From Chloroflexota bacterium (GTDB taxonomy: Bacteria > Chloroflexota > Dehalococcoidia > UBA2979), in assembly GCA_003670735.1 (NCBI GenBank), contig QWQU01000007.1, positions 1 to 45,428 of the forward strand: a stretch of DNA of 45,428 nt, written 5' to 3'. How positions within the stretch are numbered: the first letter of the stretch is position 1; every line of letters begins with the position of its first letter. Of this stretch, positions 9,180 to 17,115 are shown in pieces. The position numbers and the translations under genes were made by a program. The notes under the pieces were generated by a model that saw only the letters and a program-made list of their open reading frames with translations, ran no database searches and was not told the origin of the DNA.

Positions 9180-10340
9180 GTGCACTCCCCGCGCGAGGTT
9201 GCTGCTGTGGTTGAGTCGTTGCCAAAGACTGCGGTTGTTGTAGTTGGGGCCGGCGCATCAGCAGGTGCCAGCCACCTGACGAGTCCCGTGGCTAATGACT
9301 GGCGGCCCCCGGTCGTTCGACAGCTTTTCAATTGGACTAACGCCAGCGCTGATCATTTCCGGAACCATTCGGGTGCTGATCTCATCCGTGGTGCGTTCCC
9401 TGAGCTAGCGAACGGTGACGAACCAGATCTTGAGTCGCGACTCCTCGAGTTGTCGCGTGACCCTTACTATTCACGCCCTTTCGTCGATGTACCGATGTTC
9501 TTGCGGGATCTGCTGCTTGACTGCGGTAGGCGTTGCCTACCCGGTGGACCGGAGACTTACGCGACGCTTGTCGGTCGATTGCTTCAAACTGGCCATGACG
9601 TTGCCTTCGTCTCGCTCAACTACGACAACATGCTTGAGCAGGCGGTGTGGGGTTTTCAACGAGATCGACGAAACCGCGGTCTTGATGGGTACGTTTCTGA
9701 AAACCCATTGGTAGTGAAGGTTCATGGATCGGTCGATTGGTTCTGGTTCTATCCGCGGCACGACCAAAATCCGGAGAAGTTTCTGGACACGATGGCCGAG
9801 TGGAACCGAACGAACCGCCGTCCCGAAGGGCAGTTACTTGTGTACCGCAGCCAGCACTCAGTCACCGCGCCTGAAGAACATTTCCTAGATGTGCGCGATG
9901 GTCGTTACGTGATTGTGGGTGGCGGAGGTGGCTCGCGAAATCCGGCGTGGGCATATCCGGCGCTTACCGCTCCACTCGCAGGCAAGACAAGAGAGCGAAT
10001 AATCGCTCCGCGGTATCATCTGGAAGCTTTGCAAAAGTTGCAGCATCGCAACACGAAGTACGCGTTCATCGGCACGAACGGGTACGACGAGCATGTTCTG
10101 CAAATGCTTGGTGAGCACTGCAGCCCCGCTATCAATTTGGCACTAGTGACTCAGACGACGATGTCGGAGGCTGAGGCAGCAGCAACACGTATTGTCGACG
10201 GAATGCGTACCGGTCAGCGTGACGGCGAGCTAGGCGCTCGCACATCGATCTGGCACGAAGGGTTTCGGGAGTGGTTGCGCTCTCCCGCTTTCGAGAAGTT
10301 CCTCGAACTTCCTTCGCCGAACGAGAGCATCCGAGTCTAG
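9180..10340 (+). CDS. SIR2-like domain protein, possible antiviral effector
   Basis: SIR2-like domains bind NAD+; in several defence systems they destroy NAD+ to stop phage replication. Here VVVVGAGASAGA gives the glycine-rich NAD-binding start (about residues 19-30). VAFVSLNYDNMLEQA corresponds to the conserved N-D block, VVKVHGSVDWFW to the catalytic-His block, and YAFIGTNGYDEHVLQML to the last NAD-contacting strand. The protein is about 386 residues and no other effector or sensor domain was recognised. The gene looks foreign: it has less C in third positions and more A/T than its neighbours (runs such as TTTTCAATTGG). The start is uncertain: GTG 9180 is chosen, with TTG 9177 and GTG 9207 as alternatives. 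No partner defence gene lies next to it, so it is either a single-gene system or an orphan. The defence role is inference. Confidence 0.8.
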   Translation: MHSPREVAAVVESLPKTAVVVVGAGASAGASHLTSPVANDWRPPVVRQLFNWTNASADHFRNHSGADLIRGAFPELANGDEPDLESRLLELSRDPYYSRPFVDVPMFLRDLLLDCGRRCLPGGPETYATLVGRLLQTGHDVAFVSLNYDNMLEQAVWGFQRDRRNRGLDGYVSENPLVVKVHGSVDWFWFYPRHDQNPEKFLDTMAEWNRTNRRPEGQLLVYRSQHSVTAPEEHFLDVRDGRYVIVGGGGGSRNPAWAYPALTAPLAGKTRERIIAPRYHLEALQKLQHRNTKYAFIGTNGYDEHVLQMLGEHCSPAINLALVTQTTMSEAEAAATRIVDGMRTGQRDGELGARTSIWHEGFREWLRSPAFEKFLELPSPNESIRV

Positions 10341-10344
10341 GGCG

Positions 10345-10848
10345 TTACCCCAGCTCGGCCGCAGCCCTGAACGCCATGCGTTCGACCTCAGTCGACAGCG
10401 CGGCCAGTGCCTCATCCAGCGACATCACCTCGAAGCCCGCGAGCAGCAGGTCCACCTCAGGCTCACCCGACACCGGCTGCAGCACCGAGCGAAGCCAGCC
10501 CGTCGTCTGCGCACCCACACGAGGCGAGGACATGCGCACCGGAATCCGCGACTCGCTCATCCGCGCAGGCCCCGTCGCGTCCAGGTGCAGCCGAGCGCGC
10601 ACCAGGTCTGCGGCGCCGGCCTCCAGCGTGTCGTCGCCGACCGGCGGCGCCAGCGACAGCATTGTCGGGTGCGGCCAGTCCGGCCACATCGCCAACACGA
10701 ACCGCGGCCCGTCCTCGGTCTCCATCACTGGGAGCACCACGATCCGCTCGGGCGCCAGGGCTTCCACCTCGCGCTCGCTCAGCGCGGCCGCGTGCAGCAC
10801 GGCACCGGTCGCCCCGACCTGGTCTTCTTGCTCGGCTTCGTTCGTCAT
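10345..10848 (-). CDS. hypothetical protein
   Basis: The 167-residue product is not recognised. It starts at an ATG with no good ribosome binding site, 24 bases after the stop of the M16 peptidase gene, so it is likely the last gene of that leftward operon. The middle (IVVLPVMETEDGPRFVLAMWPDWPHPTMLSL) suggests beta strands. The end (GEPEVDLLLAGFEVMSLDEALAALSTEVERMAFRAAAEL) is an amphipathic helix pair that faintly resembles the last helix of NUDIX hydrolases. However, no NUDIX box (GX5EX7REUXEEXGU) is present, so that assignment is not made. No signal peptide or membrane segment is seen. Confidence 0.7.
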   Translation of the reverse strand: MTNEAEQEDQVGATGAVLHAAALSEREVEALAPERIVVLPVMETEDGPRFVLAMWPDWPHPTMLSLAPPVGDDTLEAGAADLVRARLHLDATGPARMSESRIPVRMSSPRVGAQTTGWLRSVLQPVSGEPEVDLLLAGFEVMSLDEALAALSTEVERMAFRAAAELG

Positions 10849-10872
10849 AGTGGTGATGCTAAGCGCGCGATG

Positions 10873-12135
10873 CTACAGGTGCACGCCGTGCAGCAGTGGC
10901 TCGGCGTCCGAGTACGGCCCCACGATCGCAATCCGCAGTCGCGACTCGTCGATCACCTCGTGCGCGATCGCGGAGATATCCTCACGCGTCACCGCCTCGA
11001 AGCGAGCGACCGTCTCATCCGGCGTCAGCAGCGGCAGCCCCCGGATCGCGCGCGACCCGTACCAGCTGGCGACCGCGCTCGTGTCCTCCACATGCAGCTC
11101 GATGCGCGAGCTCAACAGGCCCTTCGCGCGCACTAGCTCGTCATCCGTCACACCCTCGTCGCGCACGATGCGCAGCACCGAGGCGATCTCGCGCAGCGTC
11201 GGCGCGGCATTCGAGGGGTCCACGCCTGCGTAGATGCCGAACGAGCCCGTGTCCGCCAGCTGCGTCGTCGCCGAGCGCACGTCGTAGCAGAGCGCCAGCT
11301 CCTCGCGCAGTCGCACGAACAGCCGTGACGACATGCCCTCGCCTGTGATCACCGACAGTGCACCCAGCGCGTAGCGACGCATGTCCGTCGCCGGCAGCCC
11401 CAGCATCCCCAGCGTGATGTGCGCCTGCTCCGTGTCCTTCTCCAGCAGCGCCGTGCGCTCGCCGCCCTCGACCATGTTCGGGCGCCACTGCGCCGGCCGC
11501 CCCGACTGCCAGTCGCCCAGCAGATCCGTCGCCAGCGCCAGGCCCTCTTCGTCCGTGATCGCACCGGCGATCGAGCACACCGTCGCGTTCGCCACGTACT
11601 GCTCGCGGTAATAGTCGCGCAGCCGCTCCTGCGTCACCGCGCTCACCGTCTCCGCCGAGCCCGCGATGTCACGACCGTGCGGCTGCCCCGGCCAGAGCAG
11701 CCCGTCCAGCGCGATGCCGACGAGCTCGTCCGGGGAGTCCTCCACCGCCGCGAGCTCCTCGAGGATCACCCCGCGCTCGCGCTCAATCTCATCACCAACA
11801 AACAGCGAGGCGCGCAGCATGTCCGCCAGCACGTCCACCGTGCGTGCCGTGTGCTTCGGCGTCACTTTGCCGTAGTAGACCGTGTACTCGCGCTCGGTCG
11901 CCGCGTTCAGCGACCCACCGACCGCGTCCAGCTCCATCGAGATGTCCTGCGGTCGCGGGCGCCGCTCGGTGCCCTTGAACGCCATGTGCTCCACGAAGTG
12001 GGACAGCCCCGCCTCCGGGTCCATCTCGAACCGCGACCCGGCCGCCACGTACAGCGCCACCGCCACCGACCGCGCATGCGGCATTGGGGTCACGAGGACC
12101 CGCAGCCCGTTGGCGAGTGTCACGAGCTGTGGCAA
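10873..12135 (-). CDS. M16 family zinc peptidase (pitrilysin-like)
   Basis: M16 peptidases are zinc metalloproteases with an inverted HxxEH motif. It is seen here as HFVEH (His46, Glu49, His50), followed by the third-ligand region GVILEEL around residue 126. The two-lobed M16 pattern continues: N-terminal VTLANGLRVLVTPMPHARSVAVALYVAAGSR, then the C-terminal lobe with QAHITLGMLGLP, MSSRLFVRLREELALCYDVRS and the final HLxR-type region. The start is TTG 12135, supported by GAAGGAG five bases upstream; the longer frame from 12213 has no site. The protein is 420 residues, the normal size for the bacterial single-chain form (PqqF/YmxG-type). It follows the MBL-fold gene after about 200 bases without a clear terminator. 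YmxG-like members are thought to process proteins or peptides; the substrate here is unknown. Confidence 0.93.
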   Translation of the reverse strand: MPQLVTLANGLRVLVTPMPHARSVAVALYVAAGSRFEMDPEAGLSHFVEHMAFKGTERRPRPQDISMELDAVGGSLNAATEREYTVYYGKVTPKHTARTVDVLADMLRASLFVGDEIERERGVILEELAAVEDSPDELVGIALDGLLWPGQPHGRDIAGSAETVSAVTQERLRDYYREQYVANATVCSIAGAITDEEGLALATDLLGDWQSGRPAQWRPNMVEGGERTALLEKDTEQAHITLGMLGLPATDMRRYALGALSVITGEGMSSRLFVRLREELALCYDVRSATTQLADTGSFGIYAGVDPSNAAPTLREIASVLRIVRDEGVTDDELVRAKGLLSSRIELHVEDTSAVASWYGSRAIRGLPLLTPDETVARFEAVTREDISAIAHEVIDESRLRIAIVGPYSDAEPLLHGVHL

Positions 12136-12333
12136 AGCGGCTCCTTCAGAGGCGCAGGTTCGAGGTCGCACGATCCTATGGTCGCCCCCCGCCCCGCACA
12201 ATCCCGCCCCCATCGCGCGCCGCCGCCCAGAGGTTTGAGGGGAATTACGGAATCGCCGAGCCCGCCGCCCTATCGAGACGCTCTAGGCGGAAGTCGTCTG
12301 GGCCAATGCCTCAAGAAGCTGGACGAGAACAGC

Positions 12334-13011
12334 TCAAGAGCTGTACCAGGTGACGTCGCCAGCCAAATCGTCTGGGTGCTCCTTGTTCGCGAACACCGCG
12401 TACTCCACCTGCGAGGCACGAATCGACGTCCCGTCGCCATGACCCGGCAGCACCACCGCGTGCCCCGGCAGCACGTGCAGCCGCGACACGATCGAATCGA
12501 GCTCCTGCATCAGCGCCTCGTGCGAGCCCGTGCGCCCCGGCCCGCCCGGGAACAGCGTGTCGCCCGTCAGCACCGCGCCACCCATCGACGACTTGATATA
12601 GAGACAGATCGAGCCCGGCGTATGACCGGGCGTCGAGATCACCTCAAGCTCCGCGCGCCCCACCGCCAGCGACTCCCCATCACGCAGCACCTCGCTGTGC
12701 ACGTCGATCTCCAGGCGCTGCGGCTCGTCGCCCATGTACACCGGTGCATCGACGCTCGCACGCAACGTCGCGAGGCCGGCCCAGTGATCGCGATGCTGGT
12801 GCGTGATCACGATCGCCGACACCGCGTCGCCACCGAGTGCGGCCACGACCGCCTCGCTACCCTCGGGCGCATCGACCACGATCGCCGGCCCCCCCCCACC
12901 ACCGAGCGGACGAACGATGTACGAATTGTTCCCGAGTGGTCCCAGCGGGCCGACCATCTCGATCGTCACGCGTGTGTCCTCGTAGATCGCGTTGATCGGA
13001 TCACCGCTCAT
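12334..13011 (-). CDS. metallo-beta-lactamase-fold hydrolase
   Basis: This 225-residue member of the MBL superfamily has the metal motif HQHRDH (His71, His73, Asp75, His76). It also has STPGHTPGSICLY (His), VLTGDTLFPGGPGRTGS (Asp) and VVLPGHGDGTSI (His), all in the order of glyoxalase II-type enzymes. The GRTG/GDTLF arrangement resembles the YcbL-like group. It may hydrolyse thioesters or similar small substrates in the cytoplasm; the exact substrate is not known. ATG 13011 overlaps the stop of the MutY-like gene by 4 bases (ATGA), so the two are translationally coupled. The frame upstream of it lies inside the MutY-like gene and is not part of the protein. Confidence 0.92.
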   Translation of the reverse strand: MSGDPINAIYEDTRVTIEMVGPLGPLGNNSYIVRPLGGGGGPAIVVDAPEGSEAVVAALGGDAVSAIVITHQHRDHWAGLATLRASVDAPVYMGDEPQRLEIDVHSEVLRDGESLAVGRAELEVISTPGHTPGSICLYIKSSMGGAVLTGDTLFPGGPGRTGSHEALMQELDSIVSRLHVLPGHAVVLPGHGDGTSIRASQVEYAVFANKEHPDDLAGDVTWYSS

Positions 13012-13973
13012 CGTGTCCCACTCTCTGCTGCACCCACGTCTTCGGAACCCAGACCAGACCAGCCCGCACGTTGCCACGCGAAGCCTTCATCACACAGCGC
13101 GCGCAGCATCGCACGCACCGTCGCCGCCTCACCCTCGTCGTGCGCGAGATCGCGCAGGAGCGTCGAGGTGCGCACGCGGCCATCATCGCGCCCGCGCAGC
13201 GCACGCATGATGCGCCCACGCCACATCCGATTCGAGCCGTCGTACTTCGACTGCGCGCGCACCGGGGTCGCCAGCGCCCCCGCCGCGAACTTCGAGCGTG
13301 CCTCGCACATCGAGGCGAGCGCGCACACATCGCACTTCGGCTTGGGCACGCACACCTGCGCGCCGTAGTCCATCATCGCCGCGTTCCACGCGCCCGCGTC
13401 GCCCGGCGGCAACAGCCGCTCCGCTGCGACTCGAATCGCCGCGGCTGGCGTCTCGAGCGCCGGCTGCACATCCCCGTACACGAGTCGCCCGAGCACACGC
13501 ACGACGTTTGTATCTATCGCGGCGCCGTCATCACCGAAGCCGAAGCACTGCACGATTGCCGCCGTGAACGGCCCCACCCCCGGCAGCGCCAGCAACGCCT
13601 CGTACTCCCGAGGCAACCCGCCGCCGTGCTGCGCAATGCAGCGCTGCGCCGTCTCACGCAGTGCCAGCGCGCGCTTCGGGTACCCGGCCCCCGCCCACAC
13701 GCGCAGCACCGTTGCCGTGTCCGCCGCCGCTGCATCGGCCAGCGTCGGGAACGCCGCCGTCCATCGCTCCCACAGCGGGAACACGCGCGACATCTGCGTC
13801 TGTTGGCTGCACACCGCCGCCACCAACGCCCAGTACGGATTGCGCGCATCACGCCACGGGAAGTCCGAGCTGTGCTCCGCGCCCCACGCCAGCAGCCCGC
13901 GCCGAATCCGCCCGACACGAGCGGCCGTCAGCGAAGCGGGCAACGAGCTCGGTGCAGCGCGAGTCGATGGCAT
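13008..13973 (-). CDS. MutY-like HhH-GPD DNA glycosylase lacking the catalytic Glu
   Basis: MutY removes adenine mispaired with 8-oxoguanine. The protein has PWRDARNPYWALVAAVCSQQTQ, the helix-hairpin-helix LPGVGPFTAAIVQ, the catalytic aspartate region AIDTNVVRV (Asp154) and a four-cysteine iron-sulfur loop. Two departures are visible. The residue that is glutamate in MutY (SEVMLQQTQ) is Ala53 here. The cysteine spacing is C-x5-C-x2-C-x5-C (Cys208, 214, 217, 223) instead of C-x6-C-x2-C-x5-C. The C-terminal NUDIX-like 8-oxoG recognition domain is absent; the last 80 residues look like a winged helix (GSNRMWRGRIMRAL), as in actinobacterial relatives. Neighbours are coupled: the stop overlaps the next gene by 4 bases. 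It could be a different base-excision glycosylase. No gene symbol is given because of the missing residue. Confidence 0.85.
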   Translation of the reverse strand: MPSTRAAPSSLPASLTAARVGRIRRGLLAWGAEHSSDFPWRDARNPYWALVAAVCSQQTQMSRVFPLWERWTAAFPTLADAAAADTATVLRVWAGAGYPKRALALRETAQRCIAQHGGGLPREYEALLALPGVGPFTAAIVQCFGFGDDGAAIDTNVVRVLGRLVYGDVQPALETPAAAIRVAAERLLPPGDAGAWNAAMMDYGAQVCVPKPKCDVCALASMCEARSKFAAGALATPVRAQSKYDGSNRMWRGRIMRALRGRDDGRVRTSTLLRDLAHDEGEAATVRAMLRALCDEGFAWQRAGWSGLGSEDVGAAESGTR

Positions 13974-14037
13974 GCAGCCACCCTATAGATGCACGATGCT
14001 GCTCGCATCCTCGTCGCGTTCGAGGAAGGACGTGCCC

Positions 14038-14553
14038 GTGTTCCAGCTCCAGGTACCGCTATTCGAGACCGTCGCGCGCACGCTGATCGTGTACGTGCTC
14101 GTCCTCGTCGGCCTCCGCCTCGCCGGCAAGCGCGAGGTCGGCCAGATGACCCCGTTCGACCTCGTCGTCGTGCTGCTCATCGCCAACGCCGTGCAGAACG
14201 CGATGGTCGGCCCCGACAATTCGCTCACCGGCGGCCTCATCGCCGCCGCCGTGCTACTCACCGCCAACTACACGCTCGCCTTTGCCAGCGACCGCATCCC
14301 GTGGCTCCGCCAGGCCGTCGAGGGCACTCCCACGGTGCTCATCAGTGACGGTCACCTCATCGGCAAGAATCTCAAGAGCGAGCAGCTCGACGTCGAAGAA
14401 GTCCTCATGGCGATGCGCGAGCACGGCGTCGAACACATCGAGGACGTCCGCCTCGCCGTCCTCGAAACCGATGGCTCGATCAGCATCGTCCCCGCCAGCA
14501 GCGACGACAGCACCCGCACCAAGCGCCGCATCCGCCAGCGCGAGCACGGGTAG
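14038..14553 (+). CDS. DUF421 membrane protein (YetF-like)
   Basis: The 171-residue protein starts with a hydrophobic helix (VARTLIVYVLVLVGLRLAGKREVG), followed by QMTPFDLVVVLLIANAVQNAMVG and a third helix (GGLIAAAVLLTANYTLAFAS). The KREVGQMTPFDLVV block is the hallmark of DUF421, and GTPTVLISDGHLIGKNLKSEQLDVEEVLMAMREHGV is its cytoplasmic beta domain. YetF-type proteins act in Bacillus in the spore or membrane context, but the role here is unknown. The start GTG 14038 is chosen for its AGGAAGGA site 7 bases upstream; ATG 13996 is in frame but has no ribosome binding site. It is divergent from the MutY-like gene and convergent with the MerR/TipAS gene 6 bases away. Confidence 0.9.
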   Translation: MFQLQVPLFETVARTLIVYVLVLVGLRLAGKREVGQMTPFDLVVVLLIANAVQNAMVGPDNSLTGGLIAAAVLLTANYTLAFASDRIPWLRQAVEGTPTVLISDGHLIGKNLKSEQLDVEEVLMAMREHGVEHIEDVRLAVLETDGSISIVPASSDDSTRTKRRIRQREHG

Positions 14554-14559
14554 CGCGGA

Positions 14560-15318
14560 CTAGTCGCCCTTCGCGACGTCGAAGCCGTGCGCATCATTCG
14601 AGCCAGCACCGATCGCCTTGCTCATGTACGCGCCGAGCTCTTCCGACATGAGGCCATGCGTCGCCGCCACTGCCCCCTCGCGTTCCACCATCGAGATCAT
14701 CGCGCCCGCCAACTCCGGCTCGCCCACGAATTCCAGGAACAACGCCTTCAGTCGCCCGATCATCTCGAGCACATGCGGTGCCTGCGGATCGATCCCGGCC
14801 ACACGTGCCGCGTCGAGCTCGGTCAAGATCGCCTGCTGCTCCACGCTCGCTGCCTGGATGCGCTCGATCCCGATCGAGCTGCGGTGTTCGCGCAATCGTT
14901 CCATCTGCTCAGTGCTCAGGTACCGTTCTAACATCGTCATGTCCTCCATCACGCGCAGTAACGCTTCGCTGGAGAGCTGACCGAACTCGAGTGACGAATG
15001 CACACGCCGCAGTTGCGCGGCGAGTCGTTGCTGCCGCGTGATCGCCGCCTCCGTCTGCGCGAGATGCTCCGCAACCACATCACGCAGTTCACGAGGTGAA
15101 TCGAGCTGCTCGCGAATCGCCGCCAGCCCGAGCCCGATCCGACGCAGCACGAGAATCTCGTACAGCCGTGCCACATCCGCGTTCGAGTACACGCGATGCC
15201 CCGCATCCGTGCGACTCGATGGCACCAGCAATCCTTCGTGCTCGTAGTGTCGCAGCGCGCGCACGGTCAGCCCCGTCTCGCGCGCCAGCTCCCCCGTCCG
15301 CCACGTTCGAGTTCCCAT
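14560..15318 (-). CDS. MerR-family regulator with TipAS-like C-terminal domain
   Basis: The N-terminal 70 residues form a MerR winged helix (TWRTGELARETGLTVRALRHYEHEGLLVPSSRTDAGHRVYSNADVARLYEI). A long dimerisation helix follows (to about 130). The C-terminal helical domain has QAASVEQQAILTELDAARVAGIDPQAPHVLEMIGRLKAL, which resembles the TipAS antibiotic-recognition domain that covalently or tightly binds thiopeptides. Here the ligand is unknown. ATG 15318 is preceded by GGAGGG. The regulator likely acts on a promoter with a long 19-bp spacer, but no target promoter was identified. It is divergent from the small membrane gene at 15401, which may be its target (inference from position only). 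Confidence 0.88.
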   Translation of the reverse strand: MGTRTWRTGELARETGLTVRALRHYEHEGLLVPSSRTDAGHRVYSNADVARLYEILVLRRIGLGLAAIREQLDSPRELRDVVAEHLAQTEAAITRQQRLAAQLRRVHSSLEFGQLSSEALLRVMEDMTMLERYLSTEQMERLREHRSSIGIERIQAASVEQQAILTELDAARVAGIDPQAPHVLEMIGRLKALFLEFVGEPELAGAMISMVEREGAVAATHGLMSEELGAYMSKAIGAGSNDAHGFDVAKGD

Positions 15319-15400
15319 CAACCCTCCGAGCCGAACCGTAGGACGTGACGCAGCGTCACCTGCAAGCACCCCCGCTCGACACCGCAACTACGCTCGAATC

Positions 15401-15619
15401 ATGCGTTGGTGGCTCGAGATCATCGCGGCACTGATCTGCGCGTTAGCAGGGTTGGTGCTGCTGTACTTCGGCATCGCAGGCTTGGCGTCCCTCACGAACG
15501 GTAGATCATCCGACAGCGGCCCCTGGTTCATTTGGGTGGTCGAGATCGCCTACCTGACTGGCAGCATCACCGCACTCCGACAAGCATGGCGCCTCGTCCG
15601 CGAGAAAGATCTCTTCTAG
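15401..15619 (+). CDS. small two-helix membrane protein
   Basis: The 72-residue protein has two strong hydrophobic segments: LEIIAALICALAGLVLLYFG (about 5-24) and FIWVVEIAYLTGSITALRQAW (about 43-63). They are joined by a polar loop (NGRSSDSGP), and the end is charged (RLVREKDLF). No family was recognised. It starts at an ATG about 80 bases upstream of the divergent regulator gene. Its stop codon overlaps the next gene's GTG start by one base (TAGTG), so the two are probably co-translated. A poor ribosome binding site precedes the ATG. Confidence 0.65.
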   Translation: MRWWLEIIAALICALAGLVLLYFGIAGLASLTNGRSSDSGPWFIWVVEIAYLTGSITALRQAWRLVREKDLF

Positions 15620-15972
15620 TGCGAGCGTTCCGAGTCCTGCTCGTACTCGTCTTACTCCTATCGTTGGTCACATCGTCCGCACGCGTTGAGGCGAGCCAAC
15701 CAGCCCTTCCCATGATCTGCGGTGGCGCACCGCCACCGCCTGGTGGATTCGGTCTCGTTGTGTACTGCGGCGGGCAGCTGGACTACCTCCGCATTGGCGC
15801 ATGTCCACAACAACTCGGCGCCGATCGCTACTGGGTGAGCGACGGTCGAGGCAACTTCGTTATCTGGGTTCCCAACTCGACAGTCGCTGCCGTGAACGCC
15901 GAGTGGGATGCCATGTACGGCCGATACCTGGTGTTACCGCCGTCGCTCCCTGTGCTCGTGAAATGCTCATGA
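15619..15972 (+). CDS. small secreted protein with the shared ~70-residue domain
   Basis: The 117-residue protein begins VRAFRVLLVLVLLLSLVTSS, a signal peptide with a positively charged start and a long Leu/Val core, ending near RVEAS. The mature part has a Pro/Gly segment, then a domain running from CGGQLDYLRIGAC to VLVKC at the very end. Its motifs YWVSDGRGNF, VPNSTVAAVNAEWDA and the last Cys align with those of the N-terminal domain of the protein at 1268-2818 (FWATDASGGF, IPASTLSAVNANFEA, VRC). The two Cys at the borders may form a disulfide. GTG 15619 overlaps the preceding stop codon by one base. No known function is claimed. Confidence 0.7.
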   Translation: MRAFRVLLVLVLLLSLVTSSARVEASQPALPMICGGAPPPPGGFGLVVYCGGQLDYLRIGACPQQLGADRYWVSDGRGNFVIWVPNSTVAAVNAEWDAMYGRYLVLPPSLPVLVKCS

Positions 15973-16047
15973 CCGCATAATTGAGACGTGCTCTCGTCGA
16001 TACAAGGTATCGAGACGAATCAACGCGTAGCGCCATACGCTGGTGAT

Positions 16048-16981
16048 ATGGCAGCGCCCGCAGCCCACGACCACTCGCACGCAGCGCAAGGCACGAGGCT
16101 GGCCGCTGCCCTCGGCCTCGTCTTCGCCACCGCAATCCTCGAGCTTGTCGGTGGCTTGCTCACGCACTCGCTCGCACTGCTTGCTGACTTCGGCCACGTC
16201 GCCAGTGACGTCGCCGCGCTCGCCCTCGCGCTCTTTGCCGTGCGCGTCTCAGCGCGCCCGCACAACATGCAATGGACCTTTGGCTTCCATCGCGCCGAGG
16301 TGATCGCGGCCGCAATCAACGGCCTCACCCTGCTCGCCATCGCCGTCTAGATCGCGTTCGAGGCAGTTCAGCGCCTCCGCCATCCAGAACCGTACGTCGG
16401 TGCCATTGGCCTGATCGTTGTCGCCGTCATCGGCCTCATCGCCAACCTCATCAGCGCCTGGCTGCTCGGCCACGGCGACTCCCTCAACATGAAAGCCGCG
16501 AGGCTGCACGTCCTCATGGACTGCATCGGCTCGGTGATCGCGATCGCCGCCGGCCTTGTCATCGCCCCCCACCGGCTGGACCGTCGTGGACCCACTGCTC
16601 TCCCTCGCCAGCGTCGTGCTGCTCGTCATCGGCGCCATCCGCCTGCTGCGCGATGCGCTCGGCGTGCTCATGGACGCCGTCCCGCCCGACATCGACCTCG
16701 ATGCGATCGCCCGAGGTCTGCGCGGCGTCTCCGGCATCGTCGCCGTCCACGACATCCACTGCTGGTCGATCGACACCGGCGTCGCCGCCTTCGCCGCCCA
16801 CATCGAGGTCGCCCCCGGACACAACCCCCAGTTCGCCGTGCAGCGTGCCACCGAGGTGCTCCGCACCCGCTACGGCATCGGCCACGTCACGCTGCAGCCC
16901 GAGGTCGTCCCCGTGCACCGCCCCGCCGACCCCTTCATCCCCGACGTCGAGGTCACCGAAGGCCGCCCGCACCAGCACTGA
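16048..16981 (+). pseudogene. cation diffusion facilitator transporter, broken by a stop and a frameshift
   Basis: The pieces in order give a full CzcD/ZitB-type cation efflux protein of about 310 residues. HDHSH and LLADFGHVASDVAALALALFAVR lie in frame 1 from ATG 16048. VGAIGLIVVAVIGLIANLISAW and LNMKAARLHVLMDCIGSVIAIAAGLVIA follow in the same frame, after an in-frame TAG at 16348-16350. TGWTVVDPLLSLASVVLLVIG and the cytoplasmic domain to GRPHQH continue in another frame. At TAG the family usually has Trp or a similar residue, so one TGG-to-TAG change would explain it. The frame is lost in a run of six C (16565-16570); five C would restore it. Other codons show no sign of decay. Either the gene was recently inactivated or the two lesions are sequencing errors. 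An intact gene would export Zn2+, Co2+ or similar ions. Confidence 0.88.
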
Positions 16982-17019
16982 TCCGCGTCCTACCCTCCTT
17001 GCGATCCTGTAACAAAGAC

Positions 17020-17036
17020 CCGATCGACTCGATCGG
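17020..17036. repeat. 17-bp near-perfect palindrome upstream of the histidine kinase
   Basis: CCGATCGA (17020-17027) and TCGATCGG (17029-17036) are perfect inverted copies around one central C. They lie 80 bases before the histidine kinase start and close to a TATAAC at 17043-17048 that could be a -10 element. It may be an operator; the regulator is unknown. Confidence 0.45.
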
Positions 17037-17115
17037 CTCCTCTATAACCTGACGCCCGAGCCTAGACTGACGCCCAGCGAATCGAATGCGCATTGGCGCA
17101 GTTGGGTCATGACTC

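Noticed and set aside
10345-10848. NUDIX hydrolase
   Set aside because: Only the last helix region is reminiscent; the NUDIX box is absent.
16348-16350. TAG in the cation transporter as a recoded codon (pyrrolysine or read-through)
   Set aside because: A second lesion, the frameshift, lies 215 bases later and no recoding signal was seen; simple mutation or error is more likely.
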